NCBI GenBank assembly: GCA_910588155.1
Contig: CAJUPB010000013.1
Span: 1 to 61,831 of the forward strand
Origin: an uncultured Christensenellaceae bacterium
GTDB taxonomy: Bacteria; Bacillota; Clostridia; Christensenellales; Pumilibacteraceae
Direction of reading: 5' to 3'
Length of the DNA: 61,831 bases
Shown: positions 7,873-16,302 of the stretch, piece by piece
Position numbering within the stretch: position 1 is the stretch's first letter
Layout: every line of letters starts with the position of its first letter
Made by a program: the position numbers and the translations under genes
Notes under the pieces: generated by a model
Told to the model about the DNA's origin: nothing
Databases searched by the model: none
Seen by the model: the letters and a program-made list of their open reading frames with translations, nothing else

Positions 7873-9075
7873 TCATTTTATCTTTTTACGAAACATATCT
7901 CCCGCCGATAGTTCGAACGGCGTCTTTATAAACAAGCGCTGCCGAACTATTTTTGCGTCGGTCACGACATTGCCGTCGGCGTCTTTCATTTCTCCGACCT
8001 CGAACGATTTTCCGTCGTCGCAACCCGACGAGAGAACTTCGAGCATATCCCCCGTTCGGAAGCGATTGCGCATTTCGAAAATCACGCCGTCGGCGCATTG
8101 TTCCGTCACCACTCCGCAAAAATCGTAATCGCTTTGAGGTTTTGCCGTCTCGTAGCACTGTCCGCCGCCCTCGCCGAAATAGAAACCCGTGGTAAACTTT
8201 CTGTGCGACGTCTTATACAGACAATCGATAATATTTTTCGGCAGACGACAGTCTTTCCCGCTCTCATAGATGTCCAGAGCGCGGCGATAGGCATTCGTGA
8301 CCGAACCGACGTAATACACCGATTTCACGCGCCCTTCAATCTTCAAGCTGTGAACGCCGACTGCCGCAAGTTTCGGAATATGCTCTATCATATTCAAGTC
8401 TTTACTATTGAATATATACGTTCCGCGTCCGTCTTGTTCCACCGGCATATACTCTCCGCGCGTTTTTTCCGCCACTGCATATTCCCAGCGACAGCTCTGC
8501 GCGCACTCGCCGTGATTGGCGTGTCTGCCGGCAGTGTAATCGGAGAGCAGGCAGCGTCCCGAATACGATATGCACATCGCGCCGTGAACAAAAGCTTCCA
8601 ACTCCACCTCGAGGGGCAATATTTCTCTGATTGCCGCTATTTCGTCCAACGATAATTCTCTTGCGAGAACTATTCTCGCAACACCCAAATCGGCATAGAA
8701 TTTCGCGGCATAACCGTTTGTGACGCTTGCCTGCGTGCTGACGTGAACGGCGAGCGACGGAGCCGCCTTGCGAACCAGCGAAAGTATGCCCAAATCGGAC
8801 ACAATGACTGCGTCCGCGCCTATTTCGTCCAAATACCGCACATATTCTTCCATACCGTCGAAATCGGCGTCGTGCGCAAGAATATTCAATGCAACGTAAA
8901 CTTTTTTGCCGTTTTTATGTACGAGCTCGACTGCCGATTTCAACTCGTCCGCATCGAAATTGTCGGAAGCGGCACGCAAGCCGAACTTTTTTCCCGACAG
9001 ATACACTGCGTCCGCACCGAAATGCAGAGCCGCTTTGAGTTTTTCCGTATTGCCCGCAGGCGACAGTAATTCCAT
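7873..9075 (-). CDS. trhP: U32 family tRNA uridine hydroxylation protein (TrhP-like)
   Basis: The 400-residue protein belongs to peptidase family U32. It starts MELLSPAGNTEKLKAALHFGADAVY and carries the family signature EAFVHGAMCISYSGRCLLSDY followed by GECAQSCRWEY, whose cysteines are thought to bind an iron-sulfur cluster. In Bacillus subtilis TrhP proteins (YrrN, YrrO), with prephenate as a source, make 5-hydroxyuridine at tRNA position 34. The gene directly downstream of the matching methyltransferase trmR, with a five-base gap, supports this role over a peptidase role. Only one trhP copy is seen here, whereas B. subtilis has two adjacent ones. Confidence 0.88.
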   Translation of the reverse strand: MELLSPAGNTEKLKAALHFGADAVYLSGKKFGLRAASDNFDADELKSAVELVHKNGKKVYVALNILAHDADFDGMEEYVRYLDEIGADAVIVSDLGILSLVRKAAPSLAVHVSTQASVTNGYAAKFYADLGVARIVLARELSLDEIAAIREILPLEVELEAFVHGAMCISYSGRCLLSDYTAGRHANHGECAQSCRWEYAVAEKTRGEYMPVEQDGRGTYIFNSKDLNMIEHIPKLAAVGVHSLKIEGRVKSVYYVGSVTNAYRRALDIYESGKDCRLPKNIIDCLYKTSHRKFTTGFYFGEGGGQCYETAKPQSDYDFCGVVTEQCADGVIFEMRNRFRTGDMLEVLSSGCDDGKSFEVGEMKDADGNVVTDAKIVRQRLFIKTPFELSAGDMFRKKIK

Positions 9076-9079
9076 ATTC

Positions 9080-9724
9080 CTATACCTTTTTTATGCTCAT
9101 ACAAAGCCCGTCGCCGACGGGCAAAATGCTCGAAATCATATCCGTATCCGCAAATACGATTTTCAGATATTTTTCCAGACCCTCCGCGATAGTGGCTTTT
9201 TTTCGCACGAATTCTCCGCTTCCGTCCACCATTCCGTTGAAAAGTACGTTATCGGCAAGCAACACTCCGCCCGCCGAAAGCAATTCTTTCAAATACGAAT
9301 AAAACGCGGGATATTTTGTTTTCGGTCCGTCCAAAAAAACGAAGTCGAAACTGCCCTTTACGAGCGGGACTATTTCGCAAGCGTCGCCCACGAAAACAGT
9401 TGCGCGCTCGGATAAACCTGCGGCTTGAAAGAATTTTTTTGCGACATTTGCGCAGTCTTCGTCCTTTTCCACGGTGTACAATTCGGCGTCGCAATTTTTG
9501 AGCATAATCGTTCCGCTGTAACCTATCGCCGTCCCGATTTCGAGAATTTTCTTCGGTTGTTTCAGAATTACCGCCTGCTTCAAAAATGCCGCGGTTTCCG
9601 GCAACAGTATCGGAACGGTTTTTTCTTCCGCGTATTTTGCCACCTCGAAAACGTCTTTGTCGTTTTCTTCGGGCAACAGAGAACGAATGAACTCCGAAGT
9701 TTTGGAAGGAGTCTTGAACGGCAT
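9080..9724 (-). CDS. trmR: tRNA 5-hydroxyuridine methyltransferase (TrmR-like)
   Basis: This 214-residue class I SAM-dependent O-methyltransferase has the SAM-binding glycine motif ILEIGTAIGYSG (about residues 80-91), the acidic motif LYTVEKDED, and FVFLDGPKTKY with the metal-binding aspartate, followed by LLADNVLFNG. This is the catechol-O-methyltransferase-like family that includes YrrM/TrmR. TrmR converts 5-hydroxyuridine to 5-methoxyuridine at the tRNA wobble position. Its pairing with the U32 gene downstream strongly supports that function. The ATG lies one base after the RNase J stop codon, so it is translationally coupled to RNase J. Confidence 0.88.
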   Translation of the reverse strand: MPFKTPSKTSEFIRSLLPEENDKDVFEVAKYAEEKTVPILLPETAAFLKQAVILKQPKKILEIGTAIGYSGTIMLKNCDAELYTVEKDEDCANVAKKFFQAAGLSERATVFVGDACEIVPLVKGSFDFVFLDGPKTKYPAFYSYLKELLSAGGVLLADNVLFNGMVDGSGEFVRKKATIAEGLEKYLKIVFADTDMISSILPVGDGLCMSIKKV

Positions 9725-9725
9725 A

Positions 9726-11561
9726 TCAGCTTTCCAAAATCATAGAAAGTATCATAGGATTGCGGCGCGTCTTTTTGAAAAGATAGCCTTTCAGTTCCTT
9801 GCGTATGACATTCTTGACGCCCGTATAATCGCCGTCTGCGGCTTTCAAATCGATATCGCCGATTGCGCGTCGCACCGCGTCTTTCGCCTCTTCGAAAATC
9901 TCGTCGTCCTCTTTGACGAAAATGAATCCTCGTGACGTAACGTCCACCGCAAGCACCTCTCCCGACAGTTTGTCGACACTGACGGCGACGGCAAAAAGTC
10001 CGTCTTCCGACAGATGTTTTCTGTCGCGCAAGACGACGCTGCCAACGTCGCCCACGCCGAGACCGTCCACGAGTATATAACCCGCAGGAACGTTATCCCC
10101 GAGCCGTATGGCGCGTTTGGTGACTTCTACGCGGTTGCCTATGTCCGTAATTATGATATTCGACGAAGCAATGCCCATTTTCATAGCTATTTCGGCGTGC
10201 TTTTTCAGATGTCTGTGTTCGCCGTGAACGGGAATAAAGAACTTGGGTTTCAACAGCGAATGCATAAGTTTCAATTCGTCCTGATAGGCGTGTCCGCTGA
10301 CGTGGACTTCCGCAAGACTTTCGTATATCACTCTCGCGCCTCTGCGATACAAATTATTTATCACGTTGTACACCATACGTTCGTTTCCGGGAATCGGAGA
10401 CGCGGAAACTATGACGGTGTCGTTGAATCCTATTTTTATTTTGCTGAACTCGTCGTTGGCTATTCTCGTCAATGCGCTCATCGGTTCGCCCTGACTGCCC
10501 GTAGTCAAAATGACAAGATTTTTGTCGTCAATCGTATTTACTTTTTCCAAGTCCACTATGACGTCCTTGGGATATTTGAGCTCGCCTATTTTCATTGCGC
10601 AGTCGGCAATGTTTATCATACTTCTGCCGCTGAACGCAACCTTTCTCTTATACTTGACGGCAAGGTCTATTATCTGCTGCAAGCGATGAATGTTGGACGC
10701 GAAAGTCGCAATGAAAATGCGCCTGTCCACGTTATCCGCAAAAATAGTATTCAGGGAATTTCCGACGGAAGCCTCGCTCATAGACGTTCCCTTCCGTTCT
10801 ATGTTCGTGCTTTCCGCAAGCAACAGCAGAACGCCGCGCTGACCCAGCTCGGCTATTCTTTGCAAGTCTATCATTTCTCCGTCAATCGGCGTATAGTCCA
10901 CTTTGAAATCGCCCGTATGGAAAACTATGCCCACGGGCGTGGTTATGGAAAGCGCACAACTGCCTGCAATGGAATGGTTTACCTTTATGAATTCGACTTT
11001 GAAATTTTTGCCGAGCTGAACGACGCTTTTGGGCTTGACGACATTGAGGTTGACGCTGCTTTCCATTTTATGCTCTCTGAACTTCGCGTCGAGAATGGTA
11101 AGCGTGAGTTTGGTTCCGTATACGGGAACGTTCAAATCTTTCAAAACGTACGGCAACGCGCCGATATGGTCCTCGTGACCGTGGGTAAGCACTATGCCGC
11201 GAACCTTGTCCTTATTTGCCAAAAGGTAAGTCGTGTCTGGTATTACCAAATCGACGCCCGGCATATCCCCGTCCGGGAACGTCGCGCCGCAATCGATTAT
11301 TATGATATCGTCGCCGAATTCCAACGCAGTCATATTCTTGCCTATTTCCCCGACTCCGCCCAAGAACATAACTTTCAGCGACGTTTCTTTTCCCGAATCG
11401 GTCGATATTGCCTGCCGACTGGTTCTCTCCTCTCTGAACACCGACTGCGTATGCTTTCCCTCGCTTCCGCCGGCCATTCTCACAGCCGAACGGGCACCCC
11501 CGGAGGCAGCGTTAATTCCGCCGCCCGTGCGCCGACTTCCTGAACCTTTTTCCGTAATCAA
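9726..11561 (-). CDS. rnj: Ribonuclease J
   Basis: The 611-residue protein has the metallo-beta-lactamase core FLGGVGEIGKNMTALE, the metal-binding LTHGHEDHIGALPY, the beta-CASP region, and a C-terminal domain ending KKTRRNPMIL as in RNase J. It combines 5' exonuclease and endonuclease activity in mRNA decay and rRNA processing. The first 60 or so residues are a serine-, glycine- and arginine-rich extension that is not part of the fold. The TTG start at 11561 is chosen because AAGGAG stands seven bases before it and no better start lies inside the extension. It heads the operon with trmR and trhP. Confidence 0.93.
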   Translation of the reverse strand: MITEKGSGSRRTGGGINAASGGARSAVRMAGGSEGKHTQSVFREERTSRQAISTDSGKETSLKVMFLGGVGEIGKNMTALEFGDDIIIIDCGATFPDGDMPGVDLVIPDTTYLLANKDKVRGIVLTHGHEDHIGALPYVLKDLNVPVYGTKLTLTILDAKFREHKMESSVNLNVVKPKSVVQLGKNFKVEFIKVNHSIAGSCALSITTPVGIVFHTGDFKVDYTPIDGEMIDLQRIAELGQRGVLLLLAESTNIERKGTSMSEASVGNSLNTIFADNVDRRIFIATFASNIHRLQQIIDLAVKYKRKVAFSGRSMINIADCAMKIGELKYPKDVIVDLEKVNTIDDKNLVILTTGSQGEPMSALTRIANDEFSKIKIGFNDTVIVSASPIPGNERMVYNVINNLYRRGARVIYESLAEVHVSGHAYQDELKLMHSLLKPKFFIPVHGEHRHLKKHAEIAMKMGIASSNIIITDIGNRVEVTKRAIRLGDNVPAGYILVDGLGVGDVGSVVLRDRKHLSEDGLFAVAVSVDKLSGEVLAVDVTSRGFIFVKEDDEIFEEAKDAVRRAIGDIDLKAADGDYTGVKNVIRKELKGYLFKKTRRNPMILSMILES

Positions 11562-11766
11562 AATATTGCTCCTTAAAAATATATTATCTATGCAGAATCC
11601 GCAGTTCTGCCTTTAAACCTTTATAAAACTCCCTTATGACAATACGGCACAAGCGAAAACCGAAACCGTCTTGCAAAACAAAAACCGAAAACCATTGCAA
11701 TCCGAAAAACCGAATCTTTATATACAACGAGTCAACTGCTTGACCTACAAATCAACTTACCGTTCA

Positions 11767-11795
11767 ATTATATATGACTTTTTGGAAAAAAGCAA
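11767..11795 (-). promoter_or_regulatory. RNase J operon promoter
   Basis: TTGCTT (11790-11795) and TATAAT (11767-11772) on the minus strand are separated by 17 bases and give a leader of about 200 bases. The leader contains a small GCAGAA / TTCTGC hairpin near 11592-11610. Apart from this promoter and that of the tRNA, the 400 bp between rnj and the tRNA show no gene. Confidence 0.6.
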
Positions 11796-11919
11796 CCAAA
11801 AAGAGCCGATAATCCGATTTTCCTTAATTTATATTTTTATTACTTTCGGCAATTTTCGGGCGCAACTCGATTTTGCGAAAAAAATTCTTGCGGTTTTTTC
11901 GAAAACTCGTTCAAAATCC

Positions 11920-11948
11920 TTGCCATTACCGATATTTTATGATATATT
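11920..11948 (+). promoter_or_regulatory. tRNA-Glu promoter
   Basis: TTGCCA (11920-11925) and TATATT (11943-11948) with 17 bases between them; predicted start about 25 bases before the mature tRNA. Confidence 0.65.
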
Positions 11949-11979
11949 ATTATAGTCGTTTCAAGGACGGCGCAATCAA

Positions 11980-12054
11980 GCCACTATAGTCTAGCGGTTA
12001 GGACGTTGGCCTCTCACGCCGAAAACCGGGGTTCGATTCCCCGTAGTGGTGCCA
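11980..12054 (+). tRNA. tRNA-Glu (anticodon CTC)
   Basis: A 75-base cloverleaf with acceptor stem GCCACTA / TAGTGGT, D arm GTCTAGCGGTTAGGAC, anticodon loop CTCTCAC giving anticodon CTC, and T arm CGGGG-TTCGATT-CCCCG. The CCA end is encoded at 12052-12054. CTC reads the glutamate codon GAG. It stands alone, with its own promoter and terminator. Confidence 0.96.
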
Positions 12055-12087
12055 AACACCCTTTCTTTACGGAAAGGGTGTTTTTTT
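12055..12087 (+). terminator. tRNA-Glu terminator
   Basis: An 11-base stem AACACCCTTTC / GAAAGGGTGTT with a six-base loop is followed by seven T. Confidence 0.9.
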
Positions 12088-12117
12088 ATAAAAACAGCTC
12101 GGTTGCCCGAGCTGTTT
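12085..12117 (-). terminator. rfbDC terminator
   Basis: On the minus strand AAACAGCTCGG, loop GCAA, CCGAGCTGTTT and a short T run follow the rfbC stop codon within a few bases. It is back to back with the tRNA terminator. Confidence 0.85.
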
Positions 12118-12120
12118 AGA

Positions 12121-12705
12121 CTATTTCAAGTTCTGCCAATTTTCGTCTTTTTCGCTTAAAATCAGCGGCGTTCCGTCTTTCAGCGTATAGCCGTCCGCCT
12201 TTGCGTTTCCGCAGTATTTTCCCGTGACATTCCAATCGATACCTATCGACGGGTCGTTCCAAGCTATGCCGCCCTCGTCTCCCGGATGATAGAAATCAGT
12301 CACCTTATAGCAAAATTCGGCGACATCGGACAATACCAAAAACCCGTGTGCAAACCCCTCCGAAATATAGAACTGTTTTTTGTTCTGTTCCGAAAGCTCC
12401 ACTCCGAACCATTTTCCGTACGTCTTGCTGCCCGTCCTCAAATCGACGGCTACGTCGAAAACCGTTCCTCTGATTACTCTCACAAGTTTGCCCTGCGGAT
12501 ACTGCTTTTGAAAATGCAAGCCGCGCAGGACGCCTTTGACGCTCATAGACTGGTTGTCCTGAACAAAGTTCATATTCAGACCGGCTTCTTCCATATCGCG
12601 TTTGTTGTAAGTTTCCGTAAAATATCCGCGGCTGTCGCCGTGAACCGCGGGTTCTATTATATAAAGTCCTTCGATAGGCGCTTTCGTAACTTTTATCTGT
12701 CCCAT
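12121..12705 (-). CDS. rfbC: dTDP-4-dehydrorhamnose 3,5-epimerase
   Basis: The 194-residue cupin enzyme carries the family motifs GDSRGYFTETYN, QDNQSMSVKGVLRGLHFQ (with the catalytic histidine) and ISEGFAHGFLVLSD. It epimerises dTDP-4-keto-6-deoxyglucose at C3 and C5, the third step of dTDP-L-rhamnose synthesis for cell-surface polysaccharide. Its ATG overlaps the rfbD stop by one base (TAATG), so the two are coupled. rfbA and rfbB are not in this window. Confidence 0.95.
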   Translation of the reverse strand: MGQIKVTKAPIEGLYIIEPAVHGDSRGYFTETYNKRDMEEAGLNMNFVQDNQSMSVKGVLRGLHFQKQYPQGKLVRVIRGTVFDVAVDLRTGSKTYGKWFGVELSEQNKKQFYISEGFAHGFLVLSDVAEFCYKVTDFYHPGDEGGIAWNDPSIGIDWNVTGKYCGNAKADGYTLKDGTPLILSEKDENWQNLK

Positions 12706-13559
12706 TAATAACCAATCTCCTTTAAATATCTTTCGAGCGCGTCTTGCCAGCTCGGCAAGGGCTTAAAACCGCATTCGACAAGTTTGCTTTTATCCAAACG
12801 ACTGTTGAAAGGTCTTGCCGCTTTTGACAGACCGTACTGCGCCGTGGTGACGGATTCCACTTTCGTGTCGTACCCCGCAGTCTCGAATATTGCCTTTGCA
12901 AAATCACACCAACTGATATATCCGCCCTCGTTGGTTGCGTGATAGTAACCGTATTTATCGCTTTCCGCCATATCCGCAAGCAGTCGCGCCAAGTCGAGGG
13001 TATATGTGGGCGTGCCTATCTGGTCGTTGACCACTCTCACCGTTGCGTCGGACACTTTCAGCATAGTTTTCACAAAATTATGTCCTTTTGCGCCGAATGC
13101 CCAAGCTATTCTTACAATGAAAAACTTATCGGTATATTTCTCTACGGCTCTTTCTCCGTCCAGCTTCGTCTTTCCGTAGACGTTCAGCGGACGAAAATTT
13201 TTGCAATCCGCTTTCCACGGTTCTTCGCCCATACCGTCGAACACATAATCCGTGGAAATATATATGAGTTTACAGTCGAGTTTTTTGCACTGCTTTGCTA
13301 TGTTTTCCGTTCCGACGGTATTTACGAGGCGCACCGTTTCCCTGTTCTCCGCCTCCTCCGCCGCGTCTACGTTTGTATACGCCGCGCAGTGAACGACGGC
13401 ATCGGGCTTTGTTTCGTCCATAACTTTTTCCACGCTTCTGCCGTCGGTTATATCCATTTCGCCGATATCGACGCCCACGACGTCGTGACCGCGCTTCAAA
13501 AGCTCTTTCGTGACGTCATTGCCGAGTTGACCGTTGACACCCGTAACCAATACTTTCAT
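12705..13559 (-). CDS. rfbD: dTDP-4-dehydrorhamnose reductase
   Basis: This 284-residue short-chain dehydrogenase begins with the NADPH-binding motif VTGVNGQLGNDV, has STDYVFDG and the catalytic YGKTKLDGE (YxxxK). It performs the last step of dTDP-L-rhamnose synthesis, reducing the 4-keto group. It is the first gene of a two-gene unit with rfbC, driven by the promoter directly upstream. Length and motifs are standard for the family. Confidence 0.95.
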   Translation of the reverse strand: MKVLVTGVNGQLGNDVTKELLKRGHDVVGVDIGEMDITDGRSVEKVMDETKPDAVVHCAAYTNVDAAEEAENRETVRLVNTVGTENIAKQCKKLDCKLIYISTDYVFDGMGEEPWKADCKNFRPLNVYGKTKLDGERAVEKYTDKFFIVRIAWAFGAKGHNFVKTMLKVSDATVRVVNDQIGTPTYTLDLARLLADMAESDKYGYYHATNEGGYISWCDFAKAIFETAGYDTKVESVTTAQYGLSKAARPFNSRLDKSKLVECGFKPLPSWQDALERYLKEIGY

Positions 13560-13595
13560 TTAATGCCGCACATCCTTAATGTTAATATCGTTTAC

Positions 13596-13624
13596 AGTAT
13601 AACACACTTCGAAATCATTTACAA
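13596..13624 (-). promoter_or_regulatory. rfbDC promoter
   Basis: TTGTAA (13619-13624) and TATACT (13596-13601) on the minus strand, 17 bases apart, in the short gap after the trpB stop. Confidence 0.7.
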
Positions 13625-13639
13625 GCATTTGACATAATT

Positions 13640-15028
13640 TTATATCTCGCTGCCGTTTACCTTGCATTTCGGAATGGTTTCGAAGCCCTTTTGCAAATCC
13701 GCCTCGGAGGGGATATTGTCGCCCATTACTCCGTCGTTATACTTTTGATAGGCGCTCATATCGAAATATCCCGTTCCCGTAAGCCCGAACAGTATGGTTT
13801 TCTTCTCGCCCGTTTCCCTGCACTTCAACGCCTCGTCCACCGCCGCGCGTATCGCGTGCGAGCTTTCGGGTGCGGGCAGTATGCCCTCGCACTTTGCAAA
13901 CATCACCGCTGCTTCGAACACGCTTTTCTGCTCCACTGCGACTGCCTTTATACAGCCGTCGTGAAAGAGCTGCGAAACTATCGGGCTCATTCCGTGATAG
14001 CGCAAACCGCCCGCGTGATTCGGCGACGGCATAAATCCGCAACCGAGCGTATACATTTTTGCCAAAGGCGTGGTTTTTGCGGCGTCGCAAAAATCATACG
14101 CAAACTTGCCTCGGGTAAGCGACGGACAGCTTGCGGGTTCCACTCCGACAAACTCCACACTGTTTTTACCTTCCAACCTTTCGCCCATAAACGGCGCAAT
14201 AAGTCCGCCGAAGTTTGAACCGCCGCCGCAACAGCCGATTATGACATCGGGCGTTATGCCGTATTTATCCATTGCCGTTTTGCATTCCTGCCCTATGACG
14301 GTCTGGTGCAACAGCACGTGGTCGAGTACGGAGCCGAGCACGTATCTGCAAGACGGCGTGACAGACGCCTTTTCGACGGCTTCGGAAATGGCGCACCCCA
14401 GAGAACCGCCCGTTTCGGGAAACTCTGCAAGTATTTTTCTTCCGGCGTTTGTGGTTTCGGACGGCGACGTAATAACGTTTGCGCCGTAAGTCCTGATGAC
14501 TTCTCTTCTATGCGGTTTCTGCATTGCCGAAACTTTTACCATATAGACGTCGAGATTCAGCCCGTAAAAGGCGGCTGCCATTGCCAGCGCCGTTCCCCAC
14601 TGTCCCGCGCCCGTTTCCGTCGTAATCGATTTCAGCCCCTGCTTTTTGGCATAATACGCCTGTGCCGCGGCGGAATTCAATTTGTGAGAGCCGGAGGTAT
14701 TGTTTCCCTCGAACTTATAATATATCCGAGCGGGCGTATCCAAAAGTTTCTCCAAAAAGTACGCGCGCACGAGCGGCGACGGACGAAACATCTTATAGAA
14801 GTCGCGGATACCCTGCGGTATTTCGATAAGCTCGTCGGTATCGTTCAATTCCTGTTCCACGCATTCGTCGCAAAACACCGATTTCAAGTCGTCTTTCGAA
14901 CACGGCTTTTGCGTTGCGGGATTGATAAACGGCGCGTGTTTGCTTTTCATATGCGCCTTTACGTTATACCAATATTTCGGCATTTCCTCTTCCGAAAGAT
15001 ATATCTTGTACGGTATGTTCTTTTCCAT
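13640..15028 (-). CDS. trpB: Tryptophan synthase beta chain, TrpB2 type
   Basis: The 462-residue PLP enzyme contains FEGNNTSGSHKLNSA with the PLP lysine, TETGAGQWG, the phosphate-binding CCGGGSNFGG, and the long form with an N-terminal extension before RPSPL that marks the TrpB2 group (TrpB-like, mostly found without a TrpA partner). TrpB2 joins indole and serine to tryptophan. No trpA or other trp genes are here, so indole salvage is the likely use. The start at 15028 has GGAGG eight bases upstream; the longer open frame runs back through the T-box and is not coding. Expression is controlled by a tryptophan T-box. Confidence 0.93.
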   Translation of the reverse strand: MEKNIPYKIYLSEEEMPKYWYNVKAHMKSKHAPFINPATQKPCSKDDLKSVFCDECVEQELNDTDELIEIPQGIRDFYKMFRPSPLVRAYFLEKLLDTPARIYYKFEGNNTSGSHKLNSAAAQAYYAKKQGLKSITTETGAGQWGTALAMAAAFYGLNLDVYMVKVSAMQKPHRREVIRTYGANVITSPSETTNAGRKILAEFPETGGSLGCAISEAVEKASVTPSCRYVLGSVLDHVLLHQTVIGQECKTAMDKYGITPDVIIGCCGGGSNFGGLIAPFMGERLEGKNSVEFVGVEPASCPSLTRGKFAYDFCDAAKTTPLAKMYTLGCGFMPSPNHAGGLRYHGMSPIVSQLFHDGCIKAVAVEQKSVFEAAVMFAKCEGILPAPESSHAIRAAVDEALKCRETGEKKTILFGLTGTGYFDMSAYQKYNDGVMGDNIPSEADLQKGFETIPKCKVNGSEI

Positions 15029-15054
15029 TTTGCTGTCCTCCGTCAAAAATAAAT

Positions 15055-15313
15055 AAAAAAACACGGATAATATTCGCTTGGGACGAATGTTATCCGTGTT
15101 GCCACCCAAATTCGCAATCGTTTCGATTGCCTCGTTACAAGTACCGACATACTCTCCTTCTGTAACGGGAAGTACCCGTCGAAGACTACGCGCCCGCACA
15201 GGTTTCGCCTCCGCCCTCGGCAATCCATTCGCCCGACCCGAACAATTCCGCTTCCACCTGCCGGAACTCTCTGTTTGTCCGTTCTGCCGAGTTACTGCTT
15301 TGCCTCATCGGTT
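15055..15313 (-). promoter_or_regulatory. T-box riboswitch, tryptophan specifier (UGG)
   Basis: Minus strand. Stem I is closed by CTCGGCA (15285-15291) pairing with TGCCGAG (15216-15222). Within it are the conserved AGAGAG and GGTGGAAGC elements, and the specifier loop reads GAA-TGG-A, giving codon UGG at 15227-15225. The T-box bulge is GGGTGGCAACACGG (15094-15107). A terminator hairpin follows: ACACGGATAA paired with TTATCCGTGT, then a T run at 15054-15060. Uncharged tRNA-Trp should stabilise the antiterminator and switch on trpB. Specifier and gene agree, which supports both calls. Confidence 0.93.
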
Positions 15314-15319
15314 TCGTAT

Positions 15320-15348
15320 ATATTACAATAAACCGCAGGTTATGTCAA
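15320..15348 (-). promoter_or_regulatory. Promoter of the T-box/trpB transcript
   Basis: TTGACA (15343-15348) and TAATAT (15320-15325), 17 bases apart on the minus strand. Confidence 0.8.
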
Positions 15349-15372
15349 GCGTTTTGAGTCAATGTAATTATT

Positions 15373-16146
15373 TTAAGCGACGGGTATTGCGCCGAGGCGA
15401 ACCAGCTTGTCCGAAAAAGCCGCAATATCATCGGCGAGAAAGTCCAATTCTTCGATTTGAGAAACGGTATTTCTGAAAGCGATATACGCCAAGCGTATGC
15501 CGTCGCGGTCGGCGGAGGACAGTGCGCGGGAAAGTCCGTTAAGCGTAAACACCGCCTCGTCGTAATCGTCGCCCTCAATCGGCGCGCCCAGCACCTTGTC
15601 GGAAAGCACGCTCAAATCGGTGAAGAGGGTTTCTATATCGTCCGCGTCGGGCTCTTTCCCGTCCGACACGTCTTCTCTCTGTTCTTCCTCTTCCTCGTCG
15701 GCTCTGCCCTCGTACACCGCCTGCACGGCTTCGCGGAACGGCACAAGCACATCCTTGACGAAAGCGGAATATTCCCAATTGGTATTGTCGCTGTAAAAAA
15801 ACGCGTGAAGAAAATTGCGCAAGGGATAGCGGCGCGTATCGAAATCGAGCAGCAGACAGAACACGAGCGCCACGGTCTTTCTTGCGGACAGCGGCATTAC
15901 CACCGTTTCTCCGCCGTTTGCCGTGCGGCGTTTTGCCTGTTTGAATTCGTAATTGAAATCGAAGCCTTGGAGCGCGGATTCGAAAAGCGCGTACGTGGGT
16001 TTGGATATGGCAATCTTTTGCAAGAGTGCGGCTATCTTTCCCTCGGCAAGGATATACTTGGAATTTATCAAATCGTCGCAAGCAAGCATAAAATCCCCGA
16101 AACTTTCCTCACTGTCGGTCATATATTTTTTCATATCTTTATTCAC
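15373..16146 (-). CDS. Uncharacterised acidic protein
   Basis: The 257-residue product is not recognised. It has no signal peptide or membrane helix and is likely cytosolic. The central part (about 145-170) is a highly acidic linker with a DEEEEEQRED core between two mostly helical halves. The GTG start is supported by AAAGGAGGT eight bases upstream, with promoter TTGCAA-N18-TACAAT behind it. No terminator is visible between its stop and the trpB promoter, so read-through into the T-box is possible. It is divergent from the HPr-like gene. Confidence 0.75.
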   Translation of the reverse strand: MNKDMKKYMTDSEESFGDFMLACDDLINSKYILAEGKIAALLQKIAISKPTYALFESALQGFDFNYEFKQAKRRTANGGETVVMPLSARKTVALVFCLLLDFDTRRYPLRNFLHAFFYSDNTNWEYSAFVKDVLVPFREAVQAVYEGRADEEEEEQREDVSDGKEPDADDIETLFTDLSVLSDKVLGAPIEGDDYDEAVFTLNGLSRALSSADRDGIRLAYIAFRNTVSQIEELDFLADDIAAFSDKLVRLGAIPVA

Positions 16147-16172
16147 GCGAGCTTACCTCCTTTCACCGTCTT

Positions 16173-16202
16173 ATTGTATCATATTTTAAACTTCGATTGC
16201 AA
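16173..16202 (-). promoter_or_regulatory. Promoter of the acidic unknown gene
   Basis: TTGCAA (16197-16202) and TACAAT (16173-16178) with 18 bases between them on the minus strand. Confidence 0.6.
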
Positions 16203-16241
16203 GTAAAATCAAATTATTTATTAAAATATAAAAGAAAACGA

Positions 16242-16270
16242 TTGCTTTTTATTTCACGATAGTGTATACT
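16242..16270 (+). promoter_or_regulatory. Promoter of the HPr-like gene
   Basis: TTGCTT (16242-16247) and TATACT (16265-16270) with 17 bases between them; divergent from the neighbouring minus-strand promoter. Confidence 0.65.
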
Positions 16271-16302
16271 GTTTACAGCAATTCAGAGGGAGGCAGCCAA
16301 GA

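Noticed and set aside
15029..15223. N-terminal extension of trpB
   Set aside because: The bases form the T-box and its terminator; a start with GGAGG exists at 15028.
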